DNA of 64,000 nt from Hyphomicrobiales bacterium (GTDB taxonomy: Bacteria > Pseudomonadota > Alphaproteobacteria > Rhizobiales > JAJFHR01). Positions 51,087 through 59,905 of the stretch are shown in pieces. The translations under genes were made by a program, and so were the position numbers. The stretch lies in assembly GCA_021775475.1 (NCBI GenBank), contig JAJFHS010000018.1:1-64000 (forward strand), read 5' to 3'. Under the pieces are notes generated by a model. The model worked only from the letters and a program-made list of their open reading frames with translations. It ran no database searches and was not told the origin of the DNA. The stretch's first letter is position 1; the number at the start of each line of letters is the position of its first letter.

Positions 51087-51124
51087 CGGCGCGGCAATCT
51101 GAAAGCTGCCGCGCCGTTTTTTTT
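51087..51124 (+). terminator. Rho-independent terminator after binding protein
   Basis: CGGCGCGGCA (51087-51096) and TGCCGCGCCG (51107-51116) form a perfect 10-bp GC-rich stem, followed by eight T. Partial read-through would set the ratio of binding protein to permeases. Confidence 0.93.
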
Positions 51125-51160
51125 CTGTCAAGGATTGCAAAACATTGAGAGGGGTAGCTC

Positions 51161-51904
51161 TTGGAACTGTTCGCTGATTTTTTCCGCAATCTCTATGATA
51201 CCACCGGTTGGAATTTTGTTGTCTTTTATGACAACGATGAATGGACGCGCTTTATTGATGCGATTTGGACCACCGTCAAGCTGATTGTCGCTTGTCTGAT
51301 TTTTAGTCTTGTGGTTGGTGTTATTGGAGCCTGGGCGCAAGGGGCAAAGTCAAAATTAGTGCGCTATTTCATGGCGGGCTATATTCAGTTTTTTCGTAAC
51401 ACGCCGCCATTTGTGCAAATTTTATTTTTCTATTTCGTGTTGGGAAATCTGGTACCCACGTATGATGCCGGGGGCTATCAGGAAAGTTATATAAGTAGTT
51501 TCGGATGGGCGGTAATTTCGCTGGGATTTTTTGCCGGCTCGTTCAATGTGGAGATTTTTCGCTCAGGCATTGAAGCCGTGCCGACCGCAACCGTCGAAGC
51601 GGCCGAGGCTTTGGGATATAGCCGCCTGCAGGCCTATATGTTTGTGGTATTGCCGCTGGCTTTCAGGGTTTGCCTGCCAGCACTGAATAACAATCTGGTC
51701 AATCTATTGAAAACCACCACACTTGCCTATGGTATTGCGGTGCCTGAAATGATGTACACAGCAAATCAGATCTGGTCTGACAACGTCAATGTGGGGGAAA
51801 TGATGATGGTTCTGTTTGTATTTTACATCGGCCTGGTATCCATTCTGGTGTGGGGCATGTCGCGTTGGGAAAACGCAATGAGAATACCGGGGTATGGCAA
51901 ATGA
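51161..51904 (+). CDS. Polar amino acid ABC transporter permease 1
   Basis: A 247-residue HisM/GltJ-type permease with about five helices. The EAA loop is EAVPTATVEAAEALGYSRLQAYMFVVLP. RNTPPFVQILFFYFVLG is the family's early signature. It starts with TTG 51161 after GAGAGGGG. Its stop overlaps the next permease start (ATGA). Confidence 0.9.
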   Translation: MELFADFFRNLYDTTGWNFVVFYDNDEWTRFIDAIWTTVKLIVACLIFSLVVGVIGAWAQGAKSKLVRYFMAGYIQFFRNTPPFVQILFFYFVLGNLVPTYDAGGYQESYISSFGWAVISLGFFAGSFNVEIFRSGIEAVPTATVEAAEALGYSRLQAYMFVVLPLAFRVCLPALNNNLVNLLKTTTLAYGIAVPEMMYTANQIWSDNVNVGEMMMVLFVFYIGLVSILVWGMSRWENAMRIPGYGK

Positions 51905-52812
51905 GCGGTTTTGATACAGCTTCAAAACTAAGCAACAAGACAGATATGCCTGTGCTGTTGCCGGTGGCTGAGCGGGTGCGCTACCGTGCCTTGATAGAAC
52001 GGCACGAAGGCACCTATCGCCTTAATTTGAATTATCGCCATGGGCTTGGGCTAATCGGTATATTTTTAGTGGCCGCCGGTAATGCGCAGGCAGCCTCAGA
52101 CCCGGCTTTAATGGGGCCGTTTGAAGCACTGTTCAAGTGGATGGGCTTTATCCTGTGGGGGCAGGGCTCATTTAACGGGTTTACACTCAATCTGCTGATC
52201 AGCTTTTTTGCCATGCTAATTGGAACTGTAGCTGGGGCCGCTTTGGGTCTGATGCAGGTCTCTTTGTTGTTGCCGGTGCGCCGGGGTTCGTGGCTTTTTA
52301 CGCAATTCTTTCGCAATTCACCATGGTTGGTGTTGCTGTTTGCCATTATGTTGCTGGTGCCATTTGAAATCGAGGTGGGAGACGTAGTTATCCCGATACC
52401 GGATTGGATCAAAGCCGTCATAGGTTTTTCCCTACCGATTATGGCCAATATTTCAGAAGTTGTTCGCGGTGCCGTTCAATCACTACCGTCGGGGCAGTGG
52501 GAATCGGCTGAGAGCCTGGCATTTAACCGCCGCCAGACCATGTGGATGATTATTCTTCCCCAGTGCATCAAGCGCATGATCCCGCCGTGGATCAACTGGT
52601 ATTGCATTTTGACGATGGCGACACCGCTGGCTTCAATCATGGGGGTGGAAGAATCGGTCACTTACACAGCCCAAGCCCTCAACGCTTTGGGTGATCGCCC
52701 GGAATTGCTGCCGGTATTTTATTCGTTTTTGCTGGTTATCTTCTTTTTGTACACTTATCCAATCACGCGATGGTCAATAAGGCTTGAAAAGAAATTTGCG
52801 GTGATTGGTTGA
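51901..52812 (+). CDS. Polar amino acid ABC transporter permease 2
   Basis: A 303-residue permease, longer than its partner by an N-terminal cytosolic segment of about 50 residues (SGFDTASKLSNKTDMPVLLPVAERVRYRALIERHEGTY). Core signatures are FFRNSPWLVLLFAIML and VQSLPSGQWESAESLAFNRRQTMWMIILPQ. Start ATG 51901 is coupled to the first permease. Confidence 0.9.
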   Translation: MSGFDTASKLSNKTDMPVLLPVAERVRYRALIERHEGTYRLNLNYRHGLGLIGIFLVAAGNAQAASDPALMGPFEALFKWMGFILWGQGSFNGFTLNLLISFFAMLIGTVAGAALGLMQVSLLLPVRRGSWLFTQFFRNSPWLVLLFAIMLLVPFEIEVGDVVIPIPDWIKAVIGFSLPIMANISEVVRGAVQSLPSGQWESAESLAFNRRQTMWMIILPQCIKRMIPPWINWYCILTMATPLASIMGVEESVTYTAQALNALGDRPELLPVFYSFLLVIFFLYTYPITRWSIRLEKKFAVIG

Positions 52813-52831
52813 TGAGGAGGCTTGTTTTTAG

Positions 52832-53599
52832 ATGAGTGATAGTGAAACCCAAAACAACTGGACACCTGATCAGCCGATGGTCAGTATCAAGGATGTGCAC
52901 AAATCTTTCGGGAACCTGGAAGTGCTGAAAGGGGTCACCTTTGATGTTATGAAGTCAGAGGTGATATGCGTCATCGGTCCTTCGGGGTCGGGTAAATCCA
53001 CCCTTATCAGATGCATAAATGCATTGAACGATATTCAGTCCGGTTCCATTACGGTTGAAGGTATCGAAGTAAATGACCCGCATCTGGACAAGCTCGAGTT
53101 GCGCAAAAAAGTTGGCATGGTGTTTCAACAGTATAATCTTTTTCCCCATAAAACCGCGATTGAAAATGTCATGATGGCGCCGGTTACGGTGTTGAAGCAG
53201 GACAAGGATGAAGTTGAGGCGCGGGCGCGTAACCTGATCAAGAAAGTGCGGCTGGAGGGTAAGGAAAACTCCTATCCCGGCGAACTTTCAGGCGGGCAGC
53301 AACAACGTGTGGCGATTGCGCGTTCATTGGCCATGAACCCGGATGTGATGTTGTTTGATGAGGTAACAGCCGCACTTGATCCCGAAACGGTGAAAGAGGT
53401 TTTGGTGGTGATCAAGGATCTTGCCGATGATGGTATGACGTGCATTTTGGTGACCCATGAAATGGGCTTTGCCCGCGAAGTGGCAGATCATATTTATTTC
53501 ACCGACAGAGGTGTGATTGTCGAGCACGGACCACCGGCGACATTTTTTGATGAAGCCAAAGATCCCCGTACCCAGGAGTTCCTCGGTCAGATTCTATAG
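52832..53599 (+). CDS. Polar amino acid ABC transporter ATP-binding protein
   Basis: A 255-residue GlnQ/AatP-type ATPase: Walker [11 protein letters not shown]-loop [12 protein letters not shown], signature [14 protein letters not shown], Walker [16 protein letters not shown]-loop [13 protein letters not shown]. It completes the transporter; the D-amino-acid transaminase gene next door is divergent from it. Confidence 0.95.
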   Translation: MSDSETQNNWTPDQPMVSIKDVHKSFGNLEVLKGVTFDVMKSEVICVIGPSGSGKSTLIRCINALNDIQSGSITVEGIEVNDPHLDKLELRKKVGMVFQQYNLFPHKTAIENVMMAPVTVLKQDKDEVEARARNLIKKVRLEGKENSYPGELSGGQQQRVAIARSLAMNPDVMLFDEVTAALDPETVKEVLVVIKDLADDGMTCILVTHEMGFAREVADHIYFTDRGVIVEHGPPATFFDEAKDPRTQEFLGQIL

Positions 53600-53674
53600 T
53601 CTCGTTGTTGAATTGATGCCTCTTTCAATATATCAATGGCTTTAGAGTGTGTCGCATCCAATCAAACTTTCCTA

Positions 53675-53796
53675 ATTCGTCATCCCCGGACTTGTTCCGG
53701 GGATCCATAGCGATGTCCTGTACGACAGCATGAAAGTATCTTTGTGTTGAGAATTCAGAGGAATGGATCCCCGGGACAAGTCCGGGGATGACGAAT
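53675..53796. repeat. Interspersed palindromic element, 34-bp inverted arms
   Basis: Arms 53675-53708 and 53763-53796 are inverted copies with a single mismatch, related to the arms at 46.1 kb. The centre shares CATGAAAGTA (53729-53738) with that element. It fills the gap between the ABC ATPase and the peptidase. Confidence 0.85.
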
Positions 53797-53849
53797 GGGG
53801 AAGGCAGGTTTAAAAAACGACCAACAGCAATCATATCGAGGCAATAATA

Positions 53850-54968
53850 ATGACAAAAAAACTGGAAGCAGAACTGCTTGACGGCATTCGTGCATGGGTT
53901 GAAATTGAAAGCCTGACCTCACATGTTGACGGCGTAAATGCCATGATGGATGTTGTCGAAGCGGGCTACAGGTCCGCAGGGGCCGAGGTTTCGCGCATTG
54001 CCGGCACAAATGGCTGTGGTGATCATCTGTCAATTTCCGCACCATGGGGAGGCGAGGGGCCAGGCATTTTGGTGCTGTGTCATCTCGATACGGTTCATCC
54101 TACGGGAACGTTGAAGAAGCTGCCTTTCAGAATTGACGGTGATCGCGCTTACGGGCCGGGAATTTATGACATGAAGGGCGGGGCTTATCTGGCATATGCT
54201 GCTTTTTGCGCCTTGATGCAGGAGAATAAAACACCGCCACTGCCGTTGCGGCTGCTGTATGTTTCCGACGAGGAGACAGGCTCGGAAACGTCAAGAAAAC
54301 ATATTGAAGCTGCCGGGGAGAACGCAAAATACGTGCTGGTGACCGAGCCCGCACGCGATGGCGGCAAGATTGTTGTCGCGCGCAAAGGAGTTGGGCGTTA
54401 CGTGATTTCCACGGAAGGCCGACCGTCGCATTCAGGCGCCAACCATCATTTGGGGCGCAGTGCGATCAAGGAAATGGCGCACCAGATTATCGCTATCGAG
54501 GCGATGACGGACTATGACAAGGGTATTACCACAAGTATCGGCACCATAGAAGGTGGCACGACCCTCAACACCATAGCGCAGCACTGTAAAGCTGGAATTG
54601 ACGTGCGGGCGATGGATCTGAGTGACGCTGAAGATGTGGAGCGCCGTATCCGGTCACTAAAGCCGGTTGACAAAGATGTAAAAATTACAATTACCGGCGG
54701 CATAAACCGTCCGCCTTTTACCAAAACAAACGCCAGTACGGTGCTTTTTGGCAAGGCACAGACACTGGCTGCCGAATTAGGTTTTGAGTTGGAAGGAATC
54801 TTATCCGGCGGCGGTAGCGATGGCAATTTTATCGCTGGTAAAGTTCCTGTTCTCGATGGTCTGGGCGTCGATGGCAATGGTGCGCATACGCTAGAGGAAC
54901 ACCTGCTGATTTCCTCCCTGGTGCCACGCATGATGTTGCAGAAGCGGTTGTTTGAGACACTTGATTGA
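53850..54968 (+). CDS. M20-family metallopeptidase (carboxypeptidase G2-like)
   Basis: A 372-residue cytosolic di-zinc hydrolase. Metal ligands are visible in LVLCHLDTVHP-like LCHLDTVHPTG, GPGIYDMKGG and VSDEETGSE, and the last His in the C-terminal GAHTLEEHLLISSL. The dimerisation domain has GRPSHSGANHHLGRSAI. The group cleaves C-terminal Glu or N-acyl amino acids; the specificity is unknown. The nearby amino acid transporter may supply or use the product. Confidence 0.88.
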   Translation: MTKKLEAELLDGIRAWVEIESLTSHVDGVNAMMDVVEAGYRSAGAEVSRIAGTNGCGDHLSISAPWGGEGPGILVLCHLDTVHPTGTLKKLPFRIDGDRAYGPGIYDMKGGAYLAYAAFCALMQENKTPPLPLRLLYVSDEETGSETSRKHIEAAGENAKYVLVTEPARDGGKIVVARKGVGRYVISTEGRPSHSGANHHLGRSAIKEMAHQIIAIEAMTDYDKGITTSIGTIEGGTTLNTIAQHCKAGIDVRAMDLSDAEDVERRIRSLKPVDKDVKITITGGINRPPFTKTNASTVLFGKAQTLAAELGFELEGILSGGGSDGNFIAGKVPVLDGLGVDGNGAHTLEEHLLISSLVPRMMLQKRLFETLD

Positions 54969-55007
54969 ATGTTTTGGAGTGGGAATTCTGGGTGATTTGA
55001 TCCCGCT

Positions 55008-55835
55008 TTAATGGATTACTTGTTTTGATCCTGTCGTGATTGAATTTGCCCAGATGTGGTGCAGGGGGTGATCGGGGAACAGGGGTAGGATTTCAGCTTT
55101 TTCATCGATAATCAGCAGGCTGTCGGGGCTGATGGCGGTCCAAATTTCACCATCATCATCCAGTGGCTCGGAGACGATCATGGTGCAGGTTTCATTTTGT
55201 CGCCAGTAAAGTGTCGGCGCTGTTCCCGCACTGGAATGGCGGCAGGCAAACATGCGTTTGCCATCGGTAAGGCAAATGGTGAGCTTAATCGGCTTTTTTG
55301 TACCAGATTCTTCGCAAACAGCCGAGATCTGCTTGATGGTGGTGTCGATGGCATTCGCTGGATCCTCTTCCAGGCCGTTTTGTACCATCAGCAGGAACAT
55401 CAATTCACTGTCGGTGGTGCCGAAGCGGTGATTGTAGGTTTCATCATCGAGCAGGCGTTCGAGATCTCGCCGACAGTAGCTGTAATCGCCAATCTGGCCA
55501 TTGTGCATAAACAGCCAGCGACCATAAGAAAACGGGTGGCAATTAGTGCGCATGGTGGAGGTGCCGGTTGAGGCACGAACGTGGGCGAAGAATAAGCTCG
55601 TTTTTATCTGATGTGACAGATGCTGAAGATTGGCATCGTTCCATGCGGGAAGAATTTCGCGGTACAGGCCGGGATTTTCCTGCTTGTCGTACCAGCCAAT
55701 GCCAAAGCCATCACCGTTGGTGGCGAGTTTGCCTTCGCGGGCATTGAGGCTTTGATCAACGAGGGAATTGGAGGGGGCAAAAATCATCTCATCCATGAAA
55801 ATAGATTTTCCTGAATAAGCGATCCAACGGCACAT
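55008..55835 (-). CDS. Class II glutamine amidotransferase (YafJ-like)
   Basis: A 275-residue Ntn hydrolase with the catalytic Cys at position 2 (MCRWIAYSGKSIFMDEM). The glutamine-binding region includes NGDGFGIGWYD, FFAHVRASTGTSTMRTNCHPF and FMHNGQIGDY. These stand-alone domains are known as YafJ/EgtC-like. Without egtB or egtD nearby, ergothioneine synthesis is not supported. Confidence 0.88.
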   Translation of the reverse strand: MCRWIAYSGKSIFMDEMIFAPSNSLVDQSLNAREGKLATNGDGFGIGWYDKQENPGLYREILPAWNDANLQHLSHQIKTSLFFAHVRASTGTSTMRTNCHPFSYGRWLFMHNGQIGDYSYCRRDLERLLDDETYNHRFGTTDSELMFLLMVQNGLEEDPANAIDTTIKQISAVCEESGTKKPIKLTICLTDGKRMFACRHSSAGTAPTLYWRQNETCTMIVSEPLDDDGEIWTAISPDSLLIIDEKAEILPLFPDHPLHHIWANSITTGSKQVIH

Positions 55836-55914
55836 TTCATATTCCCCTATACCTGTAGTGTAGGAGAATATCTACTCATTGTTAAGAACGTTATAATGCC
55901 GCTTTTGGGAAAAG

Positions 55915-56511
55915 TTATTTCCGACTTTTAAGAATAGCCACCAGAGCGTTTACGCTTCCGCCCTGTTTGGAAATATAGGTTTCAAACTGAATACGTTGAA
56001 ACTTGGCCAACCAGAAGCCCAATACGCGAACGTTGGCAATCTTGTAGCGACCATTGCGGCGGACAATCTGCCACAGCACATTATATGTTGAACCATTCAC
56101 CAAAGTTAGTTTGGTGTCGATATAATAGGCATCTTCCACCTGCCAGCTTTTTTCGCCAACTTCAACTTTGATGATCCGGTACTGCCGCGACTGGTAGGTG
56201 AAATATCGCGTGATGTGGCGCGCCATGCCGCGAAAATAAGTCTTCTCATATTTCTTTTCCAGGCCAGCCCGGTAAGAGCCAAGTGAGTAAATGGCGATGC
56301 CGCCGACATCGGTGTAGCGCATAATGAATTTTAAAAACGCCTTGGGCGAGCTGTTGAGTGCCGCTTTCAACAAAATGTTGGCTGAGCGGTTCATAAAATC
56401 AACGATAGTATCTTTTGATGCCTGGGCGGGAGCAATCGTTAAACCAGACAATCCGATGCTGGTGGATGCTGTGACGCCAGCTAAAACCTTACGGCGGCTT
56501 AGTGTTTTAGG
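55915..56511 (-). CDS. MlaC/Ttg2-family phospholipid-binding protein
   Basis: About 198 residues with a twin-arginine-like signal (LSRRKVLAGVTASTSIGLSGLTIAPAQA). The body (SPKAFLKFIMRYTDVGGIAIYSLGSYR...RYFTYQSRQYRIIKVEVGEKSWQVEDAYY...VLWQIVRRNGRYKIANVRVLGFWL) matches periplasmic MlaC proteins that ferry phospholipids, or the hopanoid-linked HpnM. No mla ABC genes or hopanoid genes are adjacent. Starts at 56652 or 56568 would add an unlike N-terminus. Confidence 0.78.
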   Translation of the reverse strand, partial: PKTLSRRKVLAGVTASTSIGLSGLTIAPAQASKDTIVDFMNRSANILLKAALNSSPKAFLKFIMRYTDVGGIAIYSLGSYRAGLEKKYEKTYFRGMARHITRYFTYQSRQYRIIKVEVGEKSWQVEDAYYIDTKLTLVNGSTYNVLWQIVRRNGRYKIANVRVLGFWLAKFQRIQFETYISKQGGSVNALVAILKSRK

Positions 56512-56701
56512 CATATTCTCAGGTTGATTTTGCTTCACAGGTTTCTCTCGATCAGACAGTTGCAGCATATATGAAGTCAAACAGGTAAATAACTTGGAAA
56601 CAGACGTCAAGTTGTTGCTGATGAAAAATAATTGAAAAAATCCTTGCGCCACATAAAGTCTAATAGTACCTATTATAGGACTTTACGGAAAATCTTTCAA
56701 C

Positions 56702-57427
56702 ATGCACCATGCTTTTAAAGATCGCCATACGCCGCTTTACACGCAGGCGGCAATGCTTCTGCGCCACCGTATTACCAGTGGTGTGTGGAAAAAAGGCGAG
56801 CAATTGCCGGTTATAGAGGCTTTGATGGCGGAATTCGGTGTTGCCCGCACGACCATTCGCCAGGCGCTGTCTTTGCTGGAAGACGAAGGTCTCATTCAAC
56901 GCGCCCGCGGGCGCGGCACGTTTGTGACCGGCGCGCGGGAAAAACCCAGCTGGCTTACGCTTGATACGTCCTGGGCTACGTTTTTGCGCACCCTGGAGGG
57001 CAACTGGTCAAAGCTCATCAATGTACATGATGAAATCGGCTATCTCGACCTTGAGCCCGGTCTGGGTAAGCCTGCTGCTGCTTATCGGGTGATTTCGCGA
57101 ATTCATGGCTCAGGCGACAACGCGTACGCAGATGTGTGCCTTCGTCTTGACCAGCGTTGCTACGAATTGGCACCCAAACGGTTTGAAGCGGAATTTATCA
57201 TTCCGGTGATGGAAAGCCTGGATCAAATAACAATATCTTCTGCCAGGCAGGTGTTGACCATTGGCGTGGCTGATTTTGAGGTTGCCGAACGCTTGGAGAT
57301 TGCTGTCAATGCACCGGTGGGCAGATTACGCCGGGTGCTTTGTGATGAGGAGGGCACGGCAATTTACATTGGCGATATTACCTATCGCGGTGATCTGGTG
57401 AGACTTGAAATGAATATGAACCGGTAA
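56702..57427 (+). CDS. GntR/HutC-family regulator
   Basis: A 241-residue one-component regulator. The winged helix is at residues about 8-75 (YTQAAMLLRHRITSGVWKKGEQLPVIEALMAEFGVARTTIRQALSLLEDEGLI...GRGTFV), followed by a UTRA ligand-binding domain. It is the first gene of the rightward operon and very probably senses the pathway's substrate. It is preceded by a 40-bp AT-rich stretch with GTACCTATTATAGGAC, a possible operator. Confidence 0.9.
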   Translation: MHHAFKDRHTPLYTQAAMLLRHRITSGVWKKGEQLPVIEALMAEFGVARTTIRQALSLLEDEGLIQRARGRGTFVTGAREKPSWLTLDTSWATFLRTLEGNWSKLINVHDEIGYLDLEPGLGKPAAAYRVISRIHGSGDNAYADVCLRLDQRCYELAPKRFEAEFIIPVMESLDQITISSARQVLTIGVADFEVAERLEIAVNAPVGRLRRVLCDEEGTAIYIGDITYRGDLVRLEMNMNR

Positions 57428-57436
57428 TGGAACGAG

Positions 57437-58156
57437 ATGGCTGACACAATCAAAGTAGAAGTTTTCAAAGGCGAGGGTGGCCAGGGTGCCTACCAGGTAT
57501 TCGATGTGCCGCGCATGGAAAGCCAGACGGTGCTTGATGTGGTCACGCATATTCAGCGCAATCTGGATGCCAGTCTGGCCTATCGGTTTGCCTGCCGGGT
57601 TGGTATGTGCGGATCTTGTGCCATGATGGTCAATGGTAGCCCACGCTGGACCTGTCGAACCCATGTGGGCGACGTGGTTGAAGACGGGTGTTTGAAAATT
57701 GCGCCTTTGCGCAACCTGCCGCATATTCGTGATCTCGCGGCTGACCTTGTGCCTTTCTTTGACAAGATGCAAAAAGCCGGGGGTCGCTTTGTTGCTGGCA
57801 AGGAAGTGCCACAACAAATGTTGAACATTGATCCACAATCCCCGGCGCGAGTGGCGGTGGATGCGGGGATTGAATGTATCGGTTGTGCCGTGTGTTATGC
57901 CGCGTGTGATGTGGTGGCGTGGACGCCGGATTATGTCGGGCCGGCCGCCCTCAATCGTGCCTGGACGCTTGTTAATGATGAACGCGTTGCTGACACCGGC
58001 TGGCATTTGCAACAGGTGGCCCTTGATGGTGGTTGTACCTCGTGTCATTCTCAAGGAGCGTGTTCAGTGCACTGTCCAAAATCACTAAATCCAAGTCAAT
58101 CCATCACCGGCTTAAAAAGAGCGGTTGCGGCCGCATTTATCAAAGGGGAATTATAA
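57437..58156 (+). CDS. Succinate dehydrogenase/fumarate reductase-like iron-sulfur subunit
   Basis: A 239-residue SdhB/FrdB homologue. The 2Fe-2S domain has CRVGMCGSCAMMVNG...WTCRT. The C-terminal domain carries CIGCAVCYAAC, CTSCHSQGACSVHCPKSLNP for the 4Fe-4S and 3Fe-4S clusters. The sequence differs enough from housekeeping SdhB (no usual RSC start) that it is a second, specialised complex. It follows the regulator by 9 bp. Confidence 0.9.
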   Translation: MADTIKVEVFKGEGGQGAYQVFDVPRMESQTVLDVVTHIQRNLDASLAYRFACRVGMCGSCAMMVNGSPRWTCRTHVGDVVEDGCLKIAPLRNLPHIRDLAADLVPFFDKMQKAGGRFVAGKEVPQQMLNIDPQSPARVAVDAGIECIGCAVCYAACDVVAWTPDYVGPAALNRAWTLVNDERVADTGWHLQQVALDGGCTSCHSQGACSVHCPKSLNPSQSITGLKRAVAAAFIKGEL

Positions 58157-58157
58157 T

Positions 58158-59216
58158 ATGAAAGATCAAAAGATCGACCTGTCTGCGTTCGGGCGTTTAA
58201 CAGGACTGCCGCGCACAACATTAATGTCGGGGCCAACCCCTCTCAGTGCCCTGCCAAATCTGGGCAGCGTTTACAATGGCGAGGTGAGCCTGTTGGCCAA
58301 GCGCGATGATATTGGAGGGCTGGCGTTTGGTGGCAATAAAGTCCGGCAACTGGAATTTTATCTTGGTGAAGCAAAAGTACAAAATGCCGATACTATAATT
58401 ATAACCGGTGCGGTGCAGTCCAATTTTGTGCGCCTTGCTGCGGCCGCTGCGCGCAAACTGGGTATAGATTGCCATATCCAGCTTGAAGAGCGTGTGGCCA
58501 AGAGTGATCCTTATTACCGCACATCGGGCAATGTATTGTTGAACAAATTGCTGGGGGCAACGCTTCATTCCTATCCTGATGGAGAAGATGAGGCTGGTGC
58601 TGATAAAAACCTTGGTGTGATCGCCGAGGACCTCAAGTCGAAAGGTGCCAAGCCCTATATTGTCCCGCTGGCTCCCGGACATGCCCCGCTAGGTGCTTTG
58701 GGCTATATTGTCTGTGCGCAGGAATTATTGCAGCAACAAAAAGACCAGGGACACGAAATCGATGAGATCGTGGTGGCATCAGGCAGCGGTAACACTCATG
58801 CAGGCCTGTTGTTTGGATTGCGTAGGCTGGGAAGCTCCATCCCGGTCAAGGGTGTCTGCGTGCGCCGTGGTGCGGACGAGCAGGGTCCGCGCATCAAGGA
58901 GCGGTGCCAGAAAATCGCTGATTTTCTTGAAATTGATAATCCTGTGTCTGACGATGATGTTGAGGTCGATGATACATTCTTGCCCCCTGGGTATGGTGAG
59001 GCCAACAATGATGTCATGCAGGCGATACTGGTGGCTGCGCGCACTGAGGCCTTAATGCTCGATCCTACCTACACCGGTAAATCCATGGCCGGGTTTATGG
59101 CACGCGCAAGTCAGGCTAAAAAAGGCTCGACGCTGATGTTTTTGCATACCGGTGGCACCCCGGCGATTTTTGCTTATGAGACGGCCTTTGAACGGGCGTT
59201 TGAGAAATTTGCTTGA
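58158..59216 (+). CDS. D-cysteine desulfhydrase / L-cysteate sulfo-lyase-like PLP enzyme
   Basis: A 352-residue fold-type II PLP enzyme of the ACC-deaminase family. GGLAFGGNKVRQLEFYLGEA holds the PLP Lys, followed by GAVQSNFVRLAAAAARKLG. The glycine loop is ASGSGNTHAGLL, and the C-terminal FLHTGGTPAIFAYE is typical. CuyA members release sulfite from cysteate and DcyD members release H2S from D-cysteine; motifs do not separate them. It is set inside an sdh-like operon, between the iron-sulfur gene and the membrane anchors, so its reaction belongs to that pathway. ATG 58158 starts 1 bp after the previous stop. Confidence 0.8.
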   Translation: MKDQKIDLSAFGRLTGLPRTTLMSGPTPLSALPNLGSVYNGEVSLLAKRDDIGGLAFGGNKVRQLEFYLGEAKVQNADTIIITGAVQSNFVRLAAAAARKLGIDCHIQLEERVAKSDPYYRTSGNVLLNKLLGATLHSYPDGEDEAGADKNLGVIAEDLKSKGAKPYIVPLAPGHAPLGALGYIVCAQELLQQQKDQGHEIDEIVVASGSGNTHAGLLFGLRRLGSSIPVKGVCVRRGADEQGPRIKERCQKIADFLEIDNPVSDDDVEVDDTFLPPGYGEANNDVMQAILVAARTEALMLDPTYTGKSMAGFMARASQAKKGSTLMFLHTGGTPAIFAYETAFERAFEKFA

Positions 59217-59226
59217 GGCCCGGCAG

Positions 59227-59559
59227 ATGAAAAACAAAGACCTTAAATTATATATGACGCAACGATTGAGTGCGATTTTTATGGTGCCGTTTATTCTGCT
59301 CCATCTTGGTGTGATTATCTATGCCAGTCGCAACGGTGTCAGTGCGACTGAAATCCTGGGGCGCACCAAAGGCTCAATCGGCTGGATGTTGTTCTATGGC
59401 TTGTTTGTTGTTGCCGCCAGTATCCATGGCACCATCGGCATCAGAAATATCGTCAGCGAAATGTTCGCCTGGCGCGGGCTTAAGCTTGAAATTGCCATGG
59501 TGCTGGTAGTTGTGCTGCTGGTCGCTGTAGGTTTGCGGGCGGTGGGGGCGGTTACATGA
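59227..59559 (+). CDS. SDH-like membrane anchor subunit 1
   Basis: A 110-residue protein with three membrane helices. YMTQRLSAIFMVPFILLHLGVIIY and ASIHGTIGIRNIVSEMF hold His residues that could ligate heme b. It matches the small cytochrome b anchor of SDH/FRD complexes. It starts at ATG 59227, and its stop overlaps the next gene's start (ATGA). Confidence 0.82.
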   Translation: MKNKDLKLYMTQRLSAIFMVPFILLHLGVIIYASRNGVSATEILGRTKGSIGWMLFYGLFVVAASIHGTIGIRNIVSEMFAWRGLKLEIAMVLVVVLLVAVGLRAVGAVT

Positions 59560-59900
59560 AAAATGTCTTTGCCCATCGTCAACACCCCTACTATCTGGCG
59601 TTTATTGTCCATCGGCTTTCCGGTATCGGTCTGGCTGTTTTTTTGCCATTTCATTTCCTGGTGCTGGGGCTGGCTATTGAGGGCGATGCAGCTCTCGACG
59701 GTTTTTTAGCTTGGACAGACCAGCCTTTGGTTAAAGCTGCGGAGACATTGCTGATTATTCTTCTTACTGTGCATTTTGCCGGAGGATTGCGTTTGTTGAT
59801 GATGGAATTTGTTGCCTGGAGTGATCGCCAGAAACTGATTATCTCCTCAGGCTTTGCTGCGTCCATCGGTGTTGGCCTGTTGTTTTTATTGAACGGATAA
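59556..59900 (+). CDS. SDH-like membrane anchor subunit 2
   Basis: A 114-residue protein with three helices and the classic SdhC-type HRLSGIGLAVFLPFHFLVLG motif, plus VHFAGGLRLLMMEF. Together with the first anchor it would bind quinone and heme, so electrons from the flavoprotein enter the quinone pool. Confidence 0.85.
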   Translation: MKNVFAHRQHPYYLAFIVHRLSGIGLAVFLPFHFLVLGLAIEGDAALDGFLAWTDQPLVKAAETLLIILLTVHFAGGLRLLMMEFVAWSDRQKLIISSGFAASIGVGLLFLLNG

Positions 59901-59905
59901 GTGTT

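Noticed and set aside
55008-55835. EgtC of ergothioneine biosynthesis
   Set aside because: Only the generic class II amidotransferase features are seen and no egtA, egtB, egtD or egtE is nearby.
56324-56527. Plus-strand frame inside the MlaC-like gene
   Set aside because: It is a shadow of a gene with clear family motifs and a signal peptide on the other strand.
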